In this document: positions 36,921 through 45,782 of the stretch, piece by piece
Numbering within the stretch: position 1 is the first letter of the stretch
Layout of the letters: each line of letters starts with the position of its first letter
Assembly: GCA_963842515.1 (NCBI GenBank)
Contig: CAWJGO010000001.1
Location: forward strand, 1,240,001-1,304,000
DNA length: 64,000 bases
Direction of reading: 5' to 3'
Source: CADEED01 sp963842515
Lineage (GTDB): Bacteria > Pseudomonadota > Gammaproteobacteria > Steroidobacterales > Steroidobacteraceae
Made by a program: the position numbers and the translations under genes
Notes under the pieces: model-generated
Seen by the model: the letters and a program-made list of their open reading frames with translations, nothing else
Databases searched by the model: none
Told to the model about the DNA's origin: nothing

Positions 36921-37658
36921 ATGGGAGAAACCAATCGCATCATCCTCGCGTTGAAGCGGGGTTTACGGTCGCGTGGCATCACCTACGCCATGCTCGCCAG
37001 GCGCATCGCGCTCAGCGAGCCGTCGGTCAAGCGCATCCTCTCGCGTGGTTCGCTGAGCCTGCCGCGGCTCGAGCGAATCTGCGAAGCCGCCGGAATCTCG
37101 ATGGAAGAGCTGATGCGGCCCGTATCCTCGGCGCCCGGCGAGAGCTCGAGCACGCTGAGCGCGGTGCAGGAGACGGCGCTCGCCGCCGATCCACAATTGT
37201 TAGGCTGTTTCTACCTGCTGACGAACGGCCATACCCCGCGCGAAGTGGCGGCGGAGCTCGGTGCCGACGAGAAGCTGTTGCGGCGCTGGCTGGTGAAGTT
37301 GGACAACCTGCACTTGGTGGAACTGCGCGCCCGGCTCGGCGCTCGCCTGCGGGTGCACGCGCCGATCTCGTGGCGCGAGGACGGGCCGATCCGCCGCACG
37401 TACGAAGAACAGGTGCGTGAAGAATTCATGCGCTCGAGCTTCCAGGCACAGGACGAAGCCCTGCATTTTCGTTCTGCCGAATTGTCCGAAGCCTCACGCA
37501 TGGTTCTGCAGCGCAAACTGGCGCGGCTGACCGCTGACTTCAACGAGCTCGCCGAGCTCGACCGTCACATACCCAGCCGCGAAAAACGCAGCGTGGCGCT
37601 CATGATGGCGTGCCGGCCATGGGTGTTTTCGATGTTCGACGGCTTGAAAAAGCGATGA
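36921..37658 (+). CDS. XRE-type helix-turn-helix transcriptional regulator
   Basis: 245 residues. The N-terminal 65 residues form a Cro/C1 helix-turn-helix: RGITYAMLARRIALSEPSVKRILSRGSLSLPRLERICEAAG in outline, with MLARRIALSEPSV as the HTH core. A second HTH-like segment (TPREVAAELGADEKLLRRWL) follows near residue 110. The C-terminus is helical and charged. Relatives of this two-part layout exist in proteobacteria but the effector is unknown. No strong ribosome site precedes the ATG. Its last 59 bases overlap the convergent membrane-protein gene. Confidence 0.82.
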   Translation: MGETNRIILALKRGLRSRGITYAMLARRIALSEPSVKRILSRGSLSLPRLERICEAAGISMEELMRPVSSAPGESSSTLSAVQETALAADPQLLGCFYLLTNGHTPREVAAELGADEKLLRRWLVKLDNLHLVELRARLGARLRVHAPISWREDGPIRRTYEEQVREEFMRSSFQAQDEALHFRSAELSEASRMVLQRKLARLTADFNELAELDRHIPSREKRSVALMMACRPWVFSMFDGLKKR

Positions 37659-38073
37659 GTGCTGCCACCACGGCCAGCAACGCAAACGCCGCAACCCATA
37701 CGTAGTACCCGTACAGCAGATCCGCAATACCGCTTTCGCGCCAGGCTTTCACGAACCAATAGAGGTTGATCAGAAAGCAGGCGAGCGTGATGCGTACGAA
37801 CATCCCCGGACGCGGGCTCTGTCGGGACACCCACAGTACGAACAGCACGATGAACACCACGTTGGTGAGCGCACTCATGACCTGAGGTGCGGAATCTTCG
37901 AAACCCAACGTGCCCGCGTCGCGATACGGGACCAGCGGCGCGAGCGCGTAGCGGAACGCCATCCAGCCGGGCACGTCTTCGAGCACGGGCAGAAACCAGG
38001 AGGCAAGGAACATCGCCGCCGCGATCCACGCCAGCGTGTTTGTCAGCTTTGATTGTGTCGGCGCTTCGGGCAC
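37600..38073 (-). CDS. four-helix membrane protein, unknown
   Basis: 157 residues from a GTG start. Four clear hydrophobic segments are present: TLAWIAAAMFLASWFLPVL, VMSALTNVVFIVLFVLWV, ITLACFLINLYWFV and YYVWVAAFALLAVVAALIAF. The C-terminal tail is Ser/Lys-rich and overlaps the XRE gene by 59 bases on the opposite strand. I do not recognise a family. Confidence 0.65.
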   Translation of the reverse strand: MPEAPTQSKLTNTLAWIAAAMFLASWFLPVLEDVPGWMAFRYALAPLVPYRDAGTLGFEDSAPQVMSALTNVVFIVLFVLWVSRQSPRPGMFVRITLACFLINLYWFVKAWRESGIADLLYGYYVWVAAFALLAVVAALIAFSSRRTSKTPMAGTPS

Positions 38074-38088
38074 TCCCAGCGAAGCGTA

Positions 38089-38574
38089 TCAAGACTGGCG
38101 CGGAAACTCCGCGTTGATTTCCCTGCCGGACTCGGACATCTGGCAGCGGCCTTCGCCACCACCGGCCATGCCACGCTGCGGGCTGATGAGCGTGAAGCGG
38201 CAGCGCATGTGTTCACCATCTTCCGAATGCAGGTTGGCGAGCACGCGGCCCGAATACGTCTTCACGAAATCGGAGCCCGTATCCGGACCCCAGTAACGCC
38301 AGGCGTTGCGGCGATAAGGCCGGCCCCAGCCGTCCCAGAGTGGCTCCATGCGATCCACGCGCGAATCTCTGGTGACCTGGAAATACGTGCCCTTGAACAC
38401 TCGTCCGGTGCCGAACGTCGCTGTGATGTCGCCGGTGTTGTCGCCTTCACTTTGCCAGGTGAAGGCCACGGGTTTCTGCGAGCCGCGCACATTGCCGGAC
38501 CCGGTGCCGGCGCTTTGAGTCTCGCAGGCCGCAAGGGCCAACGTCGCCAGCATGACTAAGAAGATCTTGTTCAT
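38089..38574 (-). CDS. lipoprotein, unknown function
   Basis: 161 residues with signal and lipobox LALAAC (Cys17). The mature protein starts Ser/Gly-rich and contains VAFTWQSEGDNTGDITATFGTGRVFKG, a beta-rich pattern, and a Trp-rich LWDGWGRPYRRNAWRYWG. HMRCRFTLISPQRGMAGGGEGRC shows two cysteines that could form a disulfide. The pattern is seen in uncharacterised proteobacterial lipoproteins. The start is the ATG directly before NKIFLVML, with the longer frame rejected. Confidence 0.72.
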   Translation of the reverse strand: MNKIFLVMLATLALAACETQSAGTGSGNVRGSQKPVAFTWQSEGDNTGDITATFGTGRVFKGTYFQVTRDSRVDRMEPLWDGWGRPYRRNAWRYWGPDTGSDFVKTYSGRVLANLHSEDGEHMRCRFTLISPQRGMAGGGEGRCQMSESGREINAEFPRQS

Positions 38575-38654
38575 GCCGCCATGTTGGCCGGCCCAGGTCG
38601 GCAAGAATGCCGGACAAACAACTCAACGCGTGTCAGTCGATTCGCGGAGCGCCG

Positions 38655-39041
38655 TCAGATCGCGGCGACCGCTTCCACTTCGAGTTTCCACTTCGGGTCG
38701 AGCAACTGGCAGCAGATGACGGTGAGCGCCACCGAGTGATCGGCGAGATGCCTGGCGCGGATGCGCACATTGGCTTCGTCGAATTTGGGATCCGACAGAT
38801 AGAAACGCAGCGACACCAGATTTTGTACCGTCATGCTGGCGCCGGCGAGGATGGTCCTGATGTGACCCCAGATGATTTCAGCCTGGTCGTCGAACGTGAG
38901 CGGCATGGTCTTGCCATCGGGGAGATAACCGTTGAGTCCGCTGATGAATAGCAGCCGCGACTCGCCGCGCACTTCGACCGCATGGCTGTAGTTGGAATAA
39001 CGCGGAAAGAGATCGGGCGGATTGTGCAGCAGCGTGGGCAC
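38655..39041 (-). CDS. RidA family protein
   Basis: 128 residues, the RidA/YjgF/Rid2 length. The landmarks are SHAVEVRGESRLLFISGLNGYLPDG, FDDQAEIIWGHIRTILAGASMTVQNLVSLRFYLSD and the C-terminal WKLEVEAVAAI. The arginine that binds the imine substrate carboxylate in RidA would be the one in RFYLSD or RIRARH. Residue assignment needs alignment, so deaminase activity is unproven. The GTG start lies three bases after the stop of the MgtC gene, so the two are coupled. Confidence 0.85.
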   Translation of the reverse strand: MPTLLHNPPDLFPRYSNYSHAVEVRGESRLLFISGLNGYLPDGKTMPLTFDDQAEIIWGHIRTILAGASMTVQNLVSLRFYLSDPKFDEANVRIRARHLADHSVALTVICCQLLDPKWKLEVEAVAAI

Positions 39042-39043
39042 GG

Positions 39044-39736
39044 TCAGTCGCCCGTGGGTGAGAGCTTGAATTCCAACACGGTGGGATTTGCCTTGAGATC
39101 GTTCGCCAGCCGCGATGCCGCGCCGCGGTCGGTGGTCTGCAGCGTCATGCTGTGGCGGAGGACGCGGCCTTCGGTTTCGAGCCGGTAGCTGAAATTCGCA
39201 ATGGTGAACTTGTGGGCCTGGATGAGTGCACGCATCTCGTCCTCGGACAGCGTGCCGTCCTTTTCGTACTTCACGTCGAAGTTGAAGTAGGCCTGCGTGG
39301 GCACGCGCATCTCGATCCAGCGGAACACCGACAACACGGCCAACGTGAGGATCACCGAGATCGTCATCGGCAAATAGAGGCCGACGCCGGCGAGAACACC
39401 GATCGCGGCGGTAATCCAGATGGACGCGGCGGTGGTGAGGCCGCGCACATTGAGACCTTCCTTCACGATGACACCGGCTCCCAGGAAGCCGATGCCCGTC
39501 ATGATGCCCTGTGCCATGCGCGTGGGATCGAGGCGCGACTCGCCCGGGGTGCGCACCCAATGATCTTCATACACCGTGACCAGCATGAGGAGGCTCGATG
39601 CCAGGCACACCAGCACGTGCGTGCGCAGTCCCGCCGGCCGTCCATGAAACGAGCGTTCGTAGCCGATGAACGCGCCGGCGATCAGCGCGGCCACCAGCCG
39701 CAGAATCATCTCCAGATCGTCGGCGCGTAGTTCCAT
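39044..39736 (-). CDS. MgtC/SapB family membrane protein
   Basis: 230 residues. Five hydrophobic helices in the first 140 residues carry the MgtC signature: LVAALIAGAFIGYERSFHGRPAGLRTH, IMTGIGFLGAGVIVKEGLNVRGLTTAASIWITAAIGVLAG. The C-terminal 80 residues form the soluble ACT-like domain. Family members act in Mg2+ limitation or regulate ATP synthase and phosphate. The start (MELRADD) follows family length; the longer frame adds an Ala/Pro-rich non-homologous stretch. Confidence 0.9.
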   Translation of the reverse strand: MELRADDLEMILRLVAALIAGAFIGYERSFHGRPAGLRTHVLVCLASSLLMLVTVYEDHWVRTPGESRLDPTRMAQGIMTGIGFLGAGVIVKEGLNVRGLTTAASIWITAAIGVLAGVGLYLPMTISVILTLAVLSVFRWIEMRVPTQAYFNFDVKYEKDGTLSEDEMRALIQAHKFTIANFSYRLETEGRVLRHSMTLQTTDRGAASRLANDLKANPTVLEFKLSPTGD

Positions 39737-39798
39737 GGTTCGGCAGGAAGAGTCGCGCGAGAAGGGCTTGCCGTCAACGTGCGCCGTTTGGTGGGGCG

Positions 39799-40530
39799 TC
39801 AGTGCGTGTGTCGCCGGTGCCGCCGCTGCAGCGCCTGGCGGGCCAGGGTCAGCCAGTTCGATGTGGTCAGCGGGCACAGGCAGACCAGCATGTCACCCTC
39901 GGCGTGACCAGGATTGGCGCGCGCAAAAAATTCGAGGTCCGGAGCGGCGTCGGGAGGCAGCATGAGCGGCGCCGCCGTGGTGCGCAGGCGCTTTTGCCCG
40001 GAGCGCACGGCAACTCCACGCGCCGGGCGCCACGCGGGGCCATACGTCTGCGTGGCCAGCTGATCGATGAGGGCCACCTGCGGCTCGGGCGTGAGTGCGT
40101 CGCGACGCGGCCAAAAGGTGCGGAAATTGCGCGGCAGCAGCAGGTAACTCTTGTAGCTGAAGGTGTCGAAGAACCAGTAGATAGGCCGCAGCGGGTAACG
40201 CAGGCGCGCCGCGAGAAACGTGCGCAAGCCAAGCTTCTGCACGAGGTTGCGGCCGCGCCAGTTCTCGCGGATCAGGACGTGCGTGGTGGAAATCACCGCG
40301 ATCTTGCGGCCACGGAATTCCGCCGGGTAGGTGTCGATCGCGGCCATGCCCAGCAGCGCGTCGTTCATGCGGAACATCGCGATCGTCTGGCGACGCCGCA
40401 GCTCGGCCTCGGCATACTCACGCTCGACGTCGAAGAATTCGGCGGTGAGCAGCCAGATTTCATCCCAGCTCGCCCGCGCGAGCGCGCCGGTCGCGTGGAC
40501 GGAAGTAGTTATTCGGTCTCCCTCGGCCAT
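39799..40530 (-). CDS. hypothetical protein, possible GNAT-like fold
   Basis: 243 residues with no signal peptide. The central part (IAVISTTHVLIRENWRGRNLVQKLGLRTFLAARLR) resembles the beta4-alpha3 acetyl-CoA loop of acetyltransferases, with W-R-G-R-N in place of the Q-x2-G-x-G run. Other segments (PLRPIYWFFDTFSYKSYLLLPRN) are rich in aromatics. The C-terminus is basic (RRHRRHTH). The acetyltransferase assignment is weak. Confidence 0.6.
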   Translation of the reverse strand: MAEGDRITTSVHATGALARASWDEIWLLTAEFFDVEREYAEAELRRRQTIAMFRMNDALLGMAAIDTYPAEFRGRKIAVISTTHVLIRENWRGRNLVQKLGLRTFLAARLRYPLRPIYWFFDTFSYKSYLLLPRNFRTFWPRRDALTPEPQVALIDQLATQTYGPAWRPARGVAVRSGQKRLRTTAAPLMLPPDAAPDLEFFARANPGHAEGDMLVCLCPLTTSNWLTLARQALQRRHRRHTH

Positions 40531-40616
40531 GCACGAGCTTACGTCGGACGCGCGGCGGCCGGCAAAGAGGGCTTGCGCCTACTGCGCACCCCTAGAGTAT
40601 TTGCTCCAATCACGTC

Positions 40617-41081
40617 ATGAACCAAACAACCGTGCAGGCTTCGATGCTGATCCGCCGGCCGCCCGGCGAAGTGTTTTCGGCGTTCGTCAATCCGCAGACC
40701 TTGCGCAAATTCTGGTTGAGTGACGCCAGCGGTCCGCTGGCTCCGGGCGCGCGCGTGCAATGGCAGTTCATGGTGCCCGGCGCCACGGAGAAAGTTTCGG
40801 TGACGCGCTTCGAGGCGCCGCGGCACCTGGCATTCGACTGGTCCGACGGCATTCACGTCGACATGGCGTTCGAGCCATTTGCCGAAGGAGCGACCCGCGC
40901 CAGTGTCGAGGTCAGTGGATTCAATGGAGCGGACGCCATGGCACAGGCCACGAACACCGTCGAAGGATTCGCCATCGTGCTGAGCGATCTCAAGACGCTG
41001 CTCGAGACGGGGGAGTCGGCGCACCTGGTGCGCGACAAGGCGGAACTCATCATCGCGGCCCAAGCAGCCCAAGGTGGATAA
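40617..41081 (+). CDS. SRPBCC/AHSA1 domain protein
   Basis: 154 residues of the START-like AHSA1 family. It begins VQASMLIRRPPGEVFSAFVNPQTLRKFWL, the usual first helix with the FW pair, continues PGARVQWQFMVPGA, and ends with a long helix TVEGFAIVLSDLKTLLE. It would form a hydrophobic ligand cavity. No enzymatic role can be assigned. Confidence 0.86.
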   Translation: MNQTTVQASMLIRRPPGEVFSAFVNPQTLRKFWLSDASGPLAPGARVQWQFMVPGATEKVSVTRFEAPRHLAFDWSDGIHVDMAFEPFAEGATRASVEVSGFNGADAMAQATNTVEGFAIVLSDLKTLLETGESAHLVRDKAELIIAAQAAQGG

Positions 41082-41208
41082 CAATCGCGGATAAGCCGTA
41101 TCTGGCGGATTTCGCTGGATTTCCGGCTTGCGGCTGCGCCGTATACAGGTGCCTCGCGCGCGAGGGGCTGGATGGATCGACCGGCCGCCTCTATATAAAG
41201 TCCCATCC

Positions 41209-44200
41209 ATGCCACTCCCGCAATTTCACCCCGCCGTCCAGGCGTGGTTCGCCAGCACCTTTCCCGACGGAGCCACGCCCGCGCAGCTCGACGCGTGGCC
41301 GGCCATCGCCAGCGCAAACCACGCGCTGATCGCCGCGCCCACGGGCTCGGGAAAAACACTGGCCGCATTCCTGGCGGCCATCGATTCGCTGGCGCGCGAA
41401 GGCGCGGATGGGCGGCTGCGTGACGAGACACGCGTGGTCTACGTGTCGCCGCTCAAGGCTCTATCAAACGATATCCAGCGCAATCTCGAACAGCCCCTCG
41501 CGGGTATTTCCGCGGAAATGATCAAGCTCGGTTCCCATGCACCGGAAATTCGCGCGGCCGTGCGCACCGGCGACACCTCGCAGAGCGAACGGGCGTCCAT
41601 GCGGCGGACACCGCCACACATCCTCGTGACCACGCCCGAGTCTCTCTATCTACTGCTGACGAGCGCCTCGGGCCGCGAGATGCTCACCACCGTGCGCACC
41701 GTCATCGTCGACGAAATCCACGCCGTCGCGCAGACCAAGCGTGGGGCGCATCTCGCCCTGACGCTGGCGCGCTTGAGCGCCAATGCCGCGCAGCCCATCC
41801 AGCGCATCGGCCTGTCCGCGACCCAGAAGCCCATCGATGAAGTGGCGAAGTTCCTGGTAGGAGAGGCGGTGCCGGGCCCCAAAAGTCGTAGTTCGCCGGA
41901 ACGACAGGTGCGGCTGGATCTGGAGCGGGGCGGCGACCGACGACTTTTGGGGCCCGGCACCGCCTCCCCACCCGGCACGGTCATCGTCAACTCGGGTCAC
42001 GTCCGCGACCGCGACATCAACCTGGTAGTGCCGGGCGCGCCGCTCGAGGCAGTGATGTCTGGCGAGGTGTGGGCGACGGTGTATGACCAGCTCGCCAGGC
42101 TCATCGAGGAGCACCACACCACACTCGTGTTCGCGAACACGCGCCGCATGGTGGAACGCGTGTCGCGGCATCTCGCCGAGCGGCTCGGCGACGAAAACGT
42201 CGCCGCGCATCACGGCTCGCTCTCCAAGGAAACCCGCTTCAACGCCGAACAGCGGCTCAAGGCGGGCAAGCTCAAGGTCATGGTGGCCACCGCCTCGCTG
42301 GAGCTGGGCATCGACATCGGCGACGTGGAACTGGTCTGCCAGCTCGGCACGCCGCGCAGCATCTCGGTGTTCCTGCAGCGCGTGGGTCGAGCCAACCACT
42401 CGGTGGGAGGCGTGCCCAAGGGCCGCATCTTCCCGAGCAGTCGCGACGAATTGATCGATTGCGTAGCCCTGCTCGACTCGGTGCGGCGCGGCGAGCTCGA
42501 TCGCCTGCACATCCCCGAGCATCCGCTCGACGTGCTCTCACAGCAGATCGTCGCGGAAGTGGCGGCGCGCGAATACGGCGAAGACGAGCTCTACGCGCTG
42601 ATGCGCAGTGCCTATTCCTACCGCGATCTGTCCCGCCACGACTTCGACGCCGTGGTGCGCACGCTGGCGGAAGGCATCGACACCAAACGTGGCCGGCGCG
42701 GCACCTACCTGCATCGCGATGCGGTCAATCACGTGCTGCGCGCACGCAAAGGCGCCCGGCTCACGGCCATCACCTGCGGCGGCGCCATTCCCGACAACGC
42801 CGACTACCAGGTGGTCCTCGAGCCGGCGGGTACGTTCGTCGGCACGCTCAACGAAGACTTCGCCATCGAAAGCCTGGCGGGGGACATCTTCCAGCTCGGC
42901 AATACCTCCTACCGCATCCTGCGCGTCGAGGCCGGCCGCGTGCGCGTCGAGGACGCGAAAGGGCAGCCGCCGAGCATTCCGTTCTGGTTGGGTGAAGCGC
43001 CGGCGCGCACCAATGAGCTCAGCGCTTCAGTTTCGCGACTACGCGAAGACATCGAAGCGCTGTTGCCGCAAGTCACCAGCGAGACCATCGCGCGGGCCAT
43101 CGACATCGTCGCCGAGCGTTATCAGCTCGTGCGGCCAGCCGCGCACCAGCTCGTGGAATACCTGGCAGGCGCCAAAGCCGTGCTCGGCAAACTACCGACG
43201 CTCGACACGCTGGTGTTCGAGCGCTTCTTCGACGAGTCAGGTGGTCAGCAGCTCATCATCCACGCGCCGTTCGGTGCGCGCATCAATCGCGCCTTCGGAT
43301 TGAGCCTGCGCAAGAAATTCTGCCGCACGTTCAATTTCGAGCTGCAGGCGGCGGCGACCGAAGATGCCATCGTCCTGTCGCTCGGTGAGACACACAGCTT
43401 CGACCTCGAAAGCGTGGCGCGATTTCTCAACAGCAAGACCGTGGAAGACACGCTGATCCAGGCGATGCTCGATTCGCCGATGTTCACGGCGCGCTGGCGC
43501 TGGAACGCCAGCATCTCGCTGGCGATCCGCCGCAATATGGGCGGCAAACGCACGCCACCGCAGATCCAGCGTATGGCCTCGGAAGACCTGATCGCCGTGC
43601 TGTTTCCGGATCAGATCGCCTGCGCGGAAAATCTGTCCGGGCCGCGCGAGATTCCCGATCATCCGCTGGTCAAACAGACGTTGCACGATTGCCTGCACGA
43701 AGCCATGGACATCGATGGTCTCAGGGCGCTGCTGGTCGGTCTCGAAACCGGCACCATCAAAGTGGTCGCGAAAGATCTGCCGGCGCCATCGCCGCTGGCG
43801 GCTGAAATCCTCACCGCTCGGCCCTATGCTTATCTGGACGACGCACCACTCGAAGAACGCCGCACACTGGCGGTGACGCAGCGACGCTGGCTCGACCCGG
43901 AAACCGCCGCCGACATGGGCAAGCTCGATCCGGCTGCCATCGCCACGGTGCGCGAGCAGGCATGGCCTGAAGTCACGAACCCCGATGAGCTGCACGATGC
44001 CATGCACGCCATGGGTGTCATCACCGACCAGGAGGGCACGAGCGCCGGCTGGACCAACCACCTCCACCCGCTCATCGACGCGCGCCGCGCCACGCGATTG
44101 CACACCGGGCAGCACGTCTATTGGGTATGTGCCGAATGCCTGCCGCTCATCGAAGCCGTGTACCCGGGGGCGCGTCTCGATCCCACGGTCAGCGCGCCGC

Positions 44201-45657
44201 CTGAAAAGGCCGAAAAGGTCTGGCAACGCGAACAGGCCATCACCGATCTAATGCGTGGCCGCCTGCAGAGTCTGGGGCCCGTCACGGCCCGCGACCTGGC
44301 GCAGACGCTTGGCCTTTCCGCCTCCGAAGTTGCCGTGGCGCTGGTGGAGCTCGAAAGCGAAGGTTTCGTGTTGCGCGGCCGTTTCACGGAGGAAGCCAGT
44401 GCCTCGGAAGCCGTTCAGTTGGGCGACACCACGCTCGAATGGTGCGAGCGCCGCCTGCTCGCGCGCATTCACCGCTACACGATCAAATCGCTGCGCGCCG
44501 AAATCGAACCGGTCTCGGGAGCGGACTTCATGCGTTTCCTGCTCGACTGGCAAGGGGTGACGCGCCAGCCAAAACCCGAGGGCGTCGAAAGTCTCGCGGC
44601 CGTCATCGCGCAGCTCGAAGGCTACGAAATCCCGGCCGCCGCCTGGGAAAGCGATGTGCTCGCCGCCCGCCTCAACGATTACGACCCGCATTGGCTCGAC
44701 AGTCTTTGTTTGTCGGGCCGCGCACTGTGGGCGCGGCTCACCCCGGCGAAATCGGTGGGCGCAGCGCCCGTGCGTACCACGCCGATTGCGCTCGTGACGC
44801 GCAAGAACTGGTCGTTGTGGCATTCGCTGGCTGCCGCCCCACATGGGGAAGTGCAGCTCTCGCATGGCGCCCGCGCGCTCTTCGACTACCTGAGCGCGCA
44901 CGGTGCATCGTTCTTCGACGATCTCGTGGGCGGTACGAATCTGTTGCGTTCTCAGGCCGAAACCGCGCTCGGCGAGCTGGTTTCCGCCGGCCTCGTGAAT
45001 GCAGACAGCTATTCGGGGCTGCGCGCCTTGCTGATTCCCAGCGACAAGAAGCGCCAGCTGGTCGCACGCCGCCGCCGCGTGGCCTTGTTCGGACTCGAAG
45101 ATGCCGGTCGCTGGAGTCTGATCCGCAAGGGTGCCGCGAAGACCGACGCCGAGGCAATCGAGCAGGTGGCGGAAATCCTGCTGCGGCGTTACGGCGTCGT
45201 GTTCCGCAAAGTACTGGCGCGTGAGGCCGACTGGTTGCCGCCCTGGCATGCGCTGCTGCGCGTGTTCCGCCGGCTCGAGGCGCAGGGAAGAATCCGCGGC
45301 GGACGTTTCGTCGCCGGCATGAGCGGCGAGCAATACGCGCTGCCCGAAGCCGTGTCGTCGATGCGCGCCGTTCGCAGGCTGGAAGCGAAAGGCGACCTCG
45401 TTTCGCTGAGTGCCGCCGATCCGCTCAATCTCACCGGCATCATCACGCCCGGTGCGCGTGTGCCGGCACTCACTAACAACCGGGTCCTGTATCGCGACGG
45501 CGTCCCCGTGGCCATGCACGCCGGTGGGCAATCGGAGTTCATCGTCGCGCTGCCACCCGAAAAGGAATGGGAAGCGCGCCAGGTGCTGCTGCGGCGGAAT
45601 CTTCAGCCCGGCAGCGCGCGCGCGGCTGCGGCTCGCGGCGAGCGTTCAGCGCACTGA
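41209..45657 (+). CDS. lhr: ATP-dependent helicase Lhr, with in-frame palindromic insertion
   Basis: 1482 residues, a full-length Lhr. The RecA-like core has the Walker A AAPTGSGKT (Lys49), the DEIH box at 168-171 and LSATQKP (motif III). ASLELGIDIGDVELVCQLG and QRVGRANHSVGG are motifs V and VI. The winged-helix and large C-terminal Lhr regions follow. Lhr unwinds RNA:DNA hybrids in DNA repair. Residues about 218-254 (VPGPKSR...LLGPGTASP) are encoded by an inserted palindrome and interrupt the linker between motif III and the second RecA domain. The frame stays open, so the helicase is probably still made. ATG 41209 follows the family start. Confidence 0.93.
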   Translation: MPLPQFHPAVQAWFASTFPDGATPAQLDAWPAIASANHALIAAPTGSGKTLAAFLAAIDSLAREGADGRLRDETRVVYVSPLKALSNDIQRNLEQPLAGISAEMIKLGSHAPEIRAAVRTGDTSQSERASMRRTPPHILVTTPESLYLLLTSASGREMLTTVRTVIVDEIHAVAQTKRGAHLALTLARLSANAAQPIQRIGLSATQKPIDEVAKFLVGEAVPGPKSRSSPERQVRLDLERGGDRRLLGPGTASPPGTVIVNSGHVRDRDINLVVPGAPLEAVMSGEVWATVYDQLARLIEEHHTTLVFANTRRMVERVSRHLAERLGDENVAAHHGSLSKETRFNAEQRLKAGKLKVMVATASLELGIDIGDVELVCQLGTPRSISVFLQRVGRANHSVGGVPKGRIFPSSRDELIDCVALLDSVRRGELDRLHIPEHPLDVLSQQIVAEVAAREYGEDELYALMRSAYSYRDLSRHDFDAVVRTLAEGIDTKRGRRGTYLHRDAVNHVLRARKGARLTAITCGGAIPDNADYQVVLEPAGTFVGTLNEDFAIESLAGDIFQLGNTSYRILRVEAGRVRVEDAKGQPPSIPFWLGEAPARTNELSASVSRLREDIEALLPQVTSETIARAIDIVAERYQLVRPAAHQLVEYLAGAKAVLGKLPTLDTLVFERFFDESGGQQLIIHAPFGARINRAFGLSLRKKFCRTFNFELQAAATEDAIVLSLGETHSFDLESVARFLNSKTVEDTLIQAMLDSPMFTARWRWNASISLAIRRNMGGKRTPPQIQRMASEDLIAVLFPDQIACAENLSGPREIPDHPLVKQTLHDCLHEAMDIDGLRALLVGLETGTIKVVAKDLPAPSPLAAEILTARPYAYLDDAPLEERRTLAVTQRRWLDPETAADMGKLDPAAIATVREQAWPEVTNPDELHDAMHAMGVITDQEGTSAGWTNHLHPLIDARRATRLHTGQHVYWVCAECLPLIEAVYPGARLDPTVSAPPEKAEKVWQREQAITDLMRGRLQSLGPVTARDLAQTLGLSASEVAVALVELESEGFVLRGRFTEEASASEAVQLGDTTLEWCERRLLARIHRYTIKSLRAEIEPVSGADFMRFLLDWQGVTRQPKPEGVESLAAVIAQLEGYEIPAAAWESDVLAARLNDYDPHWLDSLCLSGRALWARLTPAKSVGAAPVRTTPIALVTRKNWSLWHSLAAAPHGEVQLSHGARALFDYLSAHGASFFDDLVGGTNLLRSQAETALGELVSAGLVNADSYSGLRALLIPSDKKRQLVARRRRVALFGLEDAGRWSLIRKGAAKTDAEAIEQVAEILLRRYGVVFRKVLAREADWLPPWHALLRVFRRLEAQGRIRGGRFVAGMSGEQYALPEAVSSMRAVRRLEAKGDLVSLSAADPLNLTGIITPGARVPALTNNRVLYRDGVPVAMHAGGQSEFIVALPPEKEWEARQVLLRRNLQPGSARAAAARGERSAH
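41860..41969. repeat. palindromic mobile element inserted in the lhr coding sequence
   Basis: The left arm starts GAGGCGGTGCCGGGCCCC at 41863 and runs to 41888. It is matched perfectly by the inverted right arm 41941-41966. Symmetry continues inward with few mismatches to about 41898/41931, leaving a loop of about 32 bases. Both strands read nearly the same peptide (EAVPGPKSR ... LLGPGTASP). The element adds about 37 codons without breaking lhr. It resembles the concept of Rickettsia palindromic elements or REP-type MITEs, but I know no identical family. No second copy is in this window. Confidence 0.85.
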
Positions 45658-45782
45658 TTCGCGCAATCGTGCCGCAGGTCGGCGATGAGATGTGCCTGCT
45701 ATCTCGTGCTGCTGGGTCAGGAGGGCCGAATCGGGCAATAATCTTCGCCGGAGCCGCTGCCAGACAGCGGCGAGGAGCCGCC

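Noticed and set aside
45658..45782. Possible small gene between lhr and the secreted protein
   Set aside because: The frame open from 45567 is an lhr shadow before the signal peptide at 45783. The gap shows only a ribosome site for the next gene.
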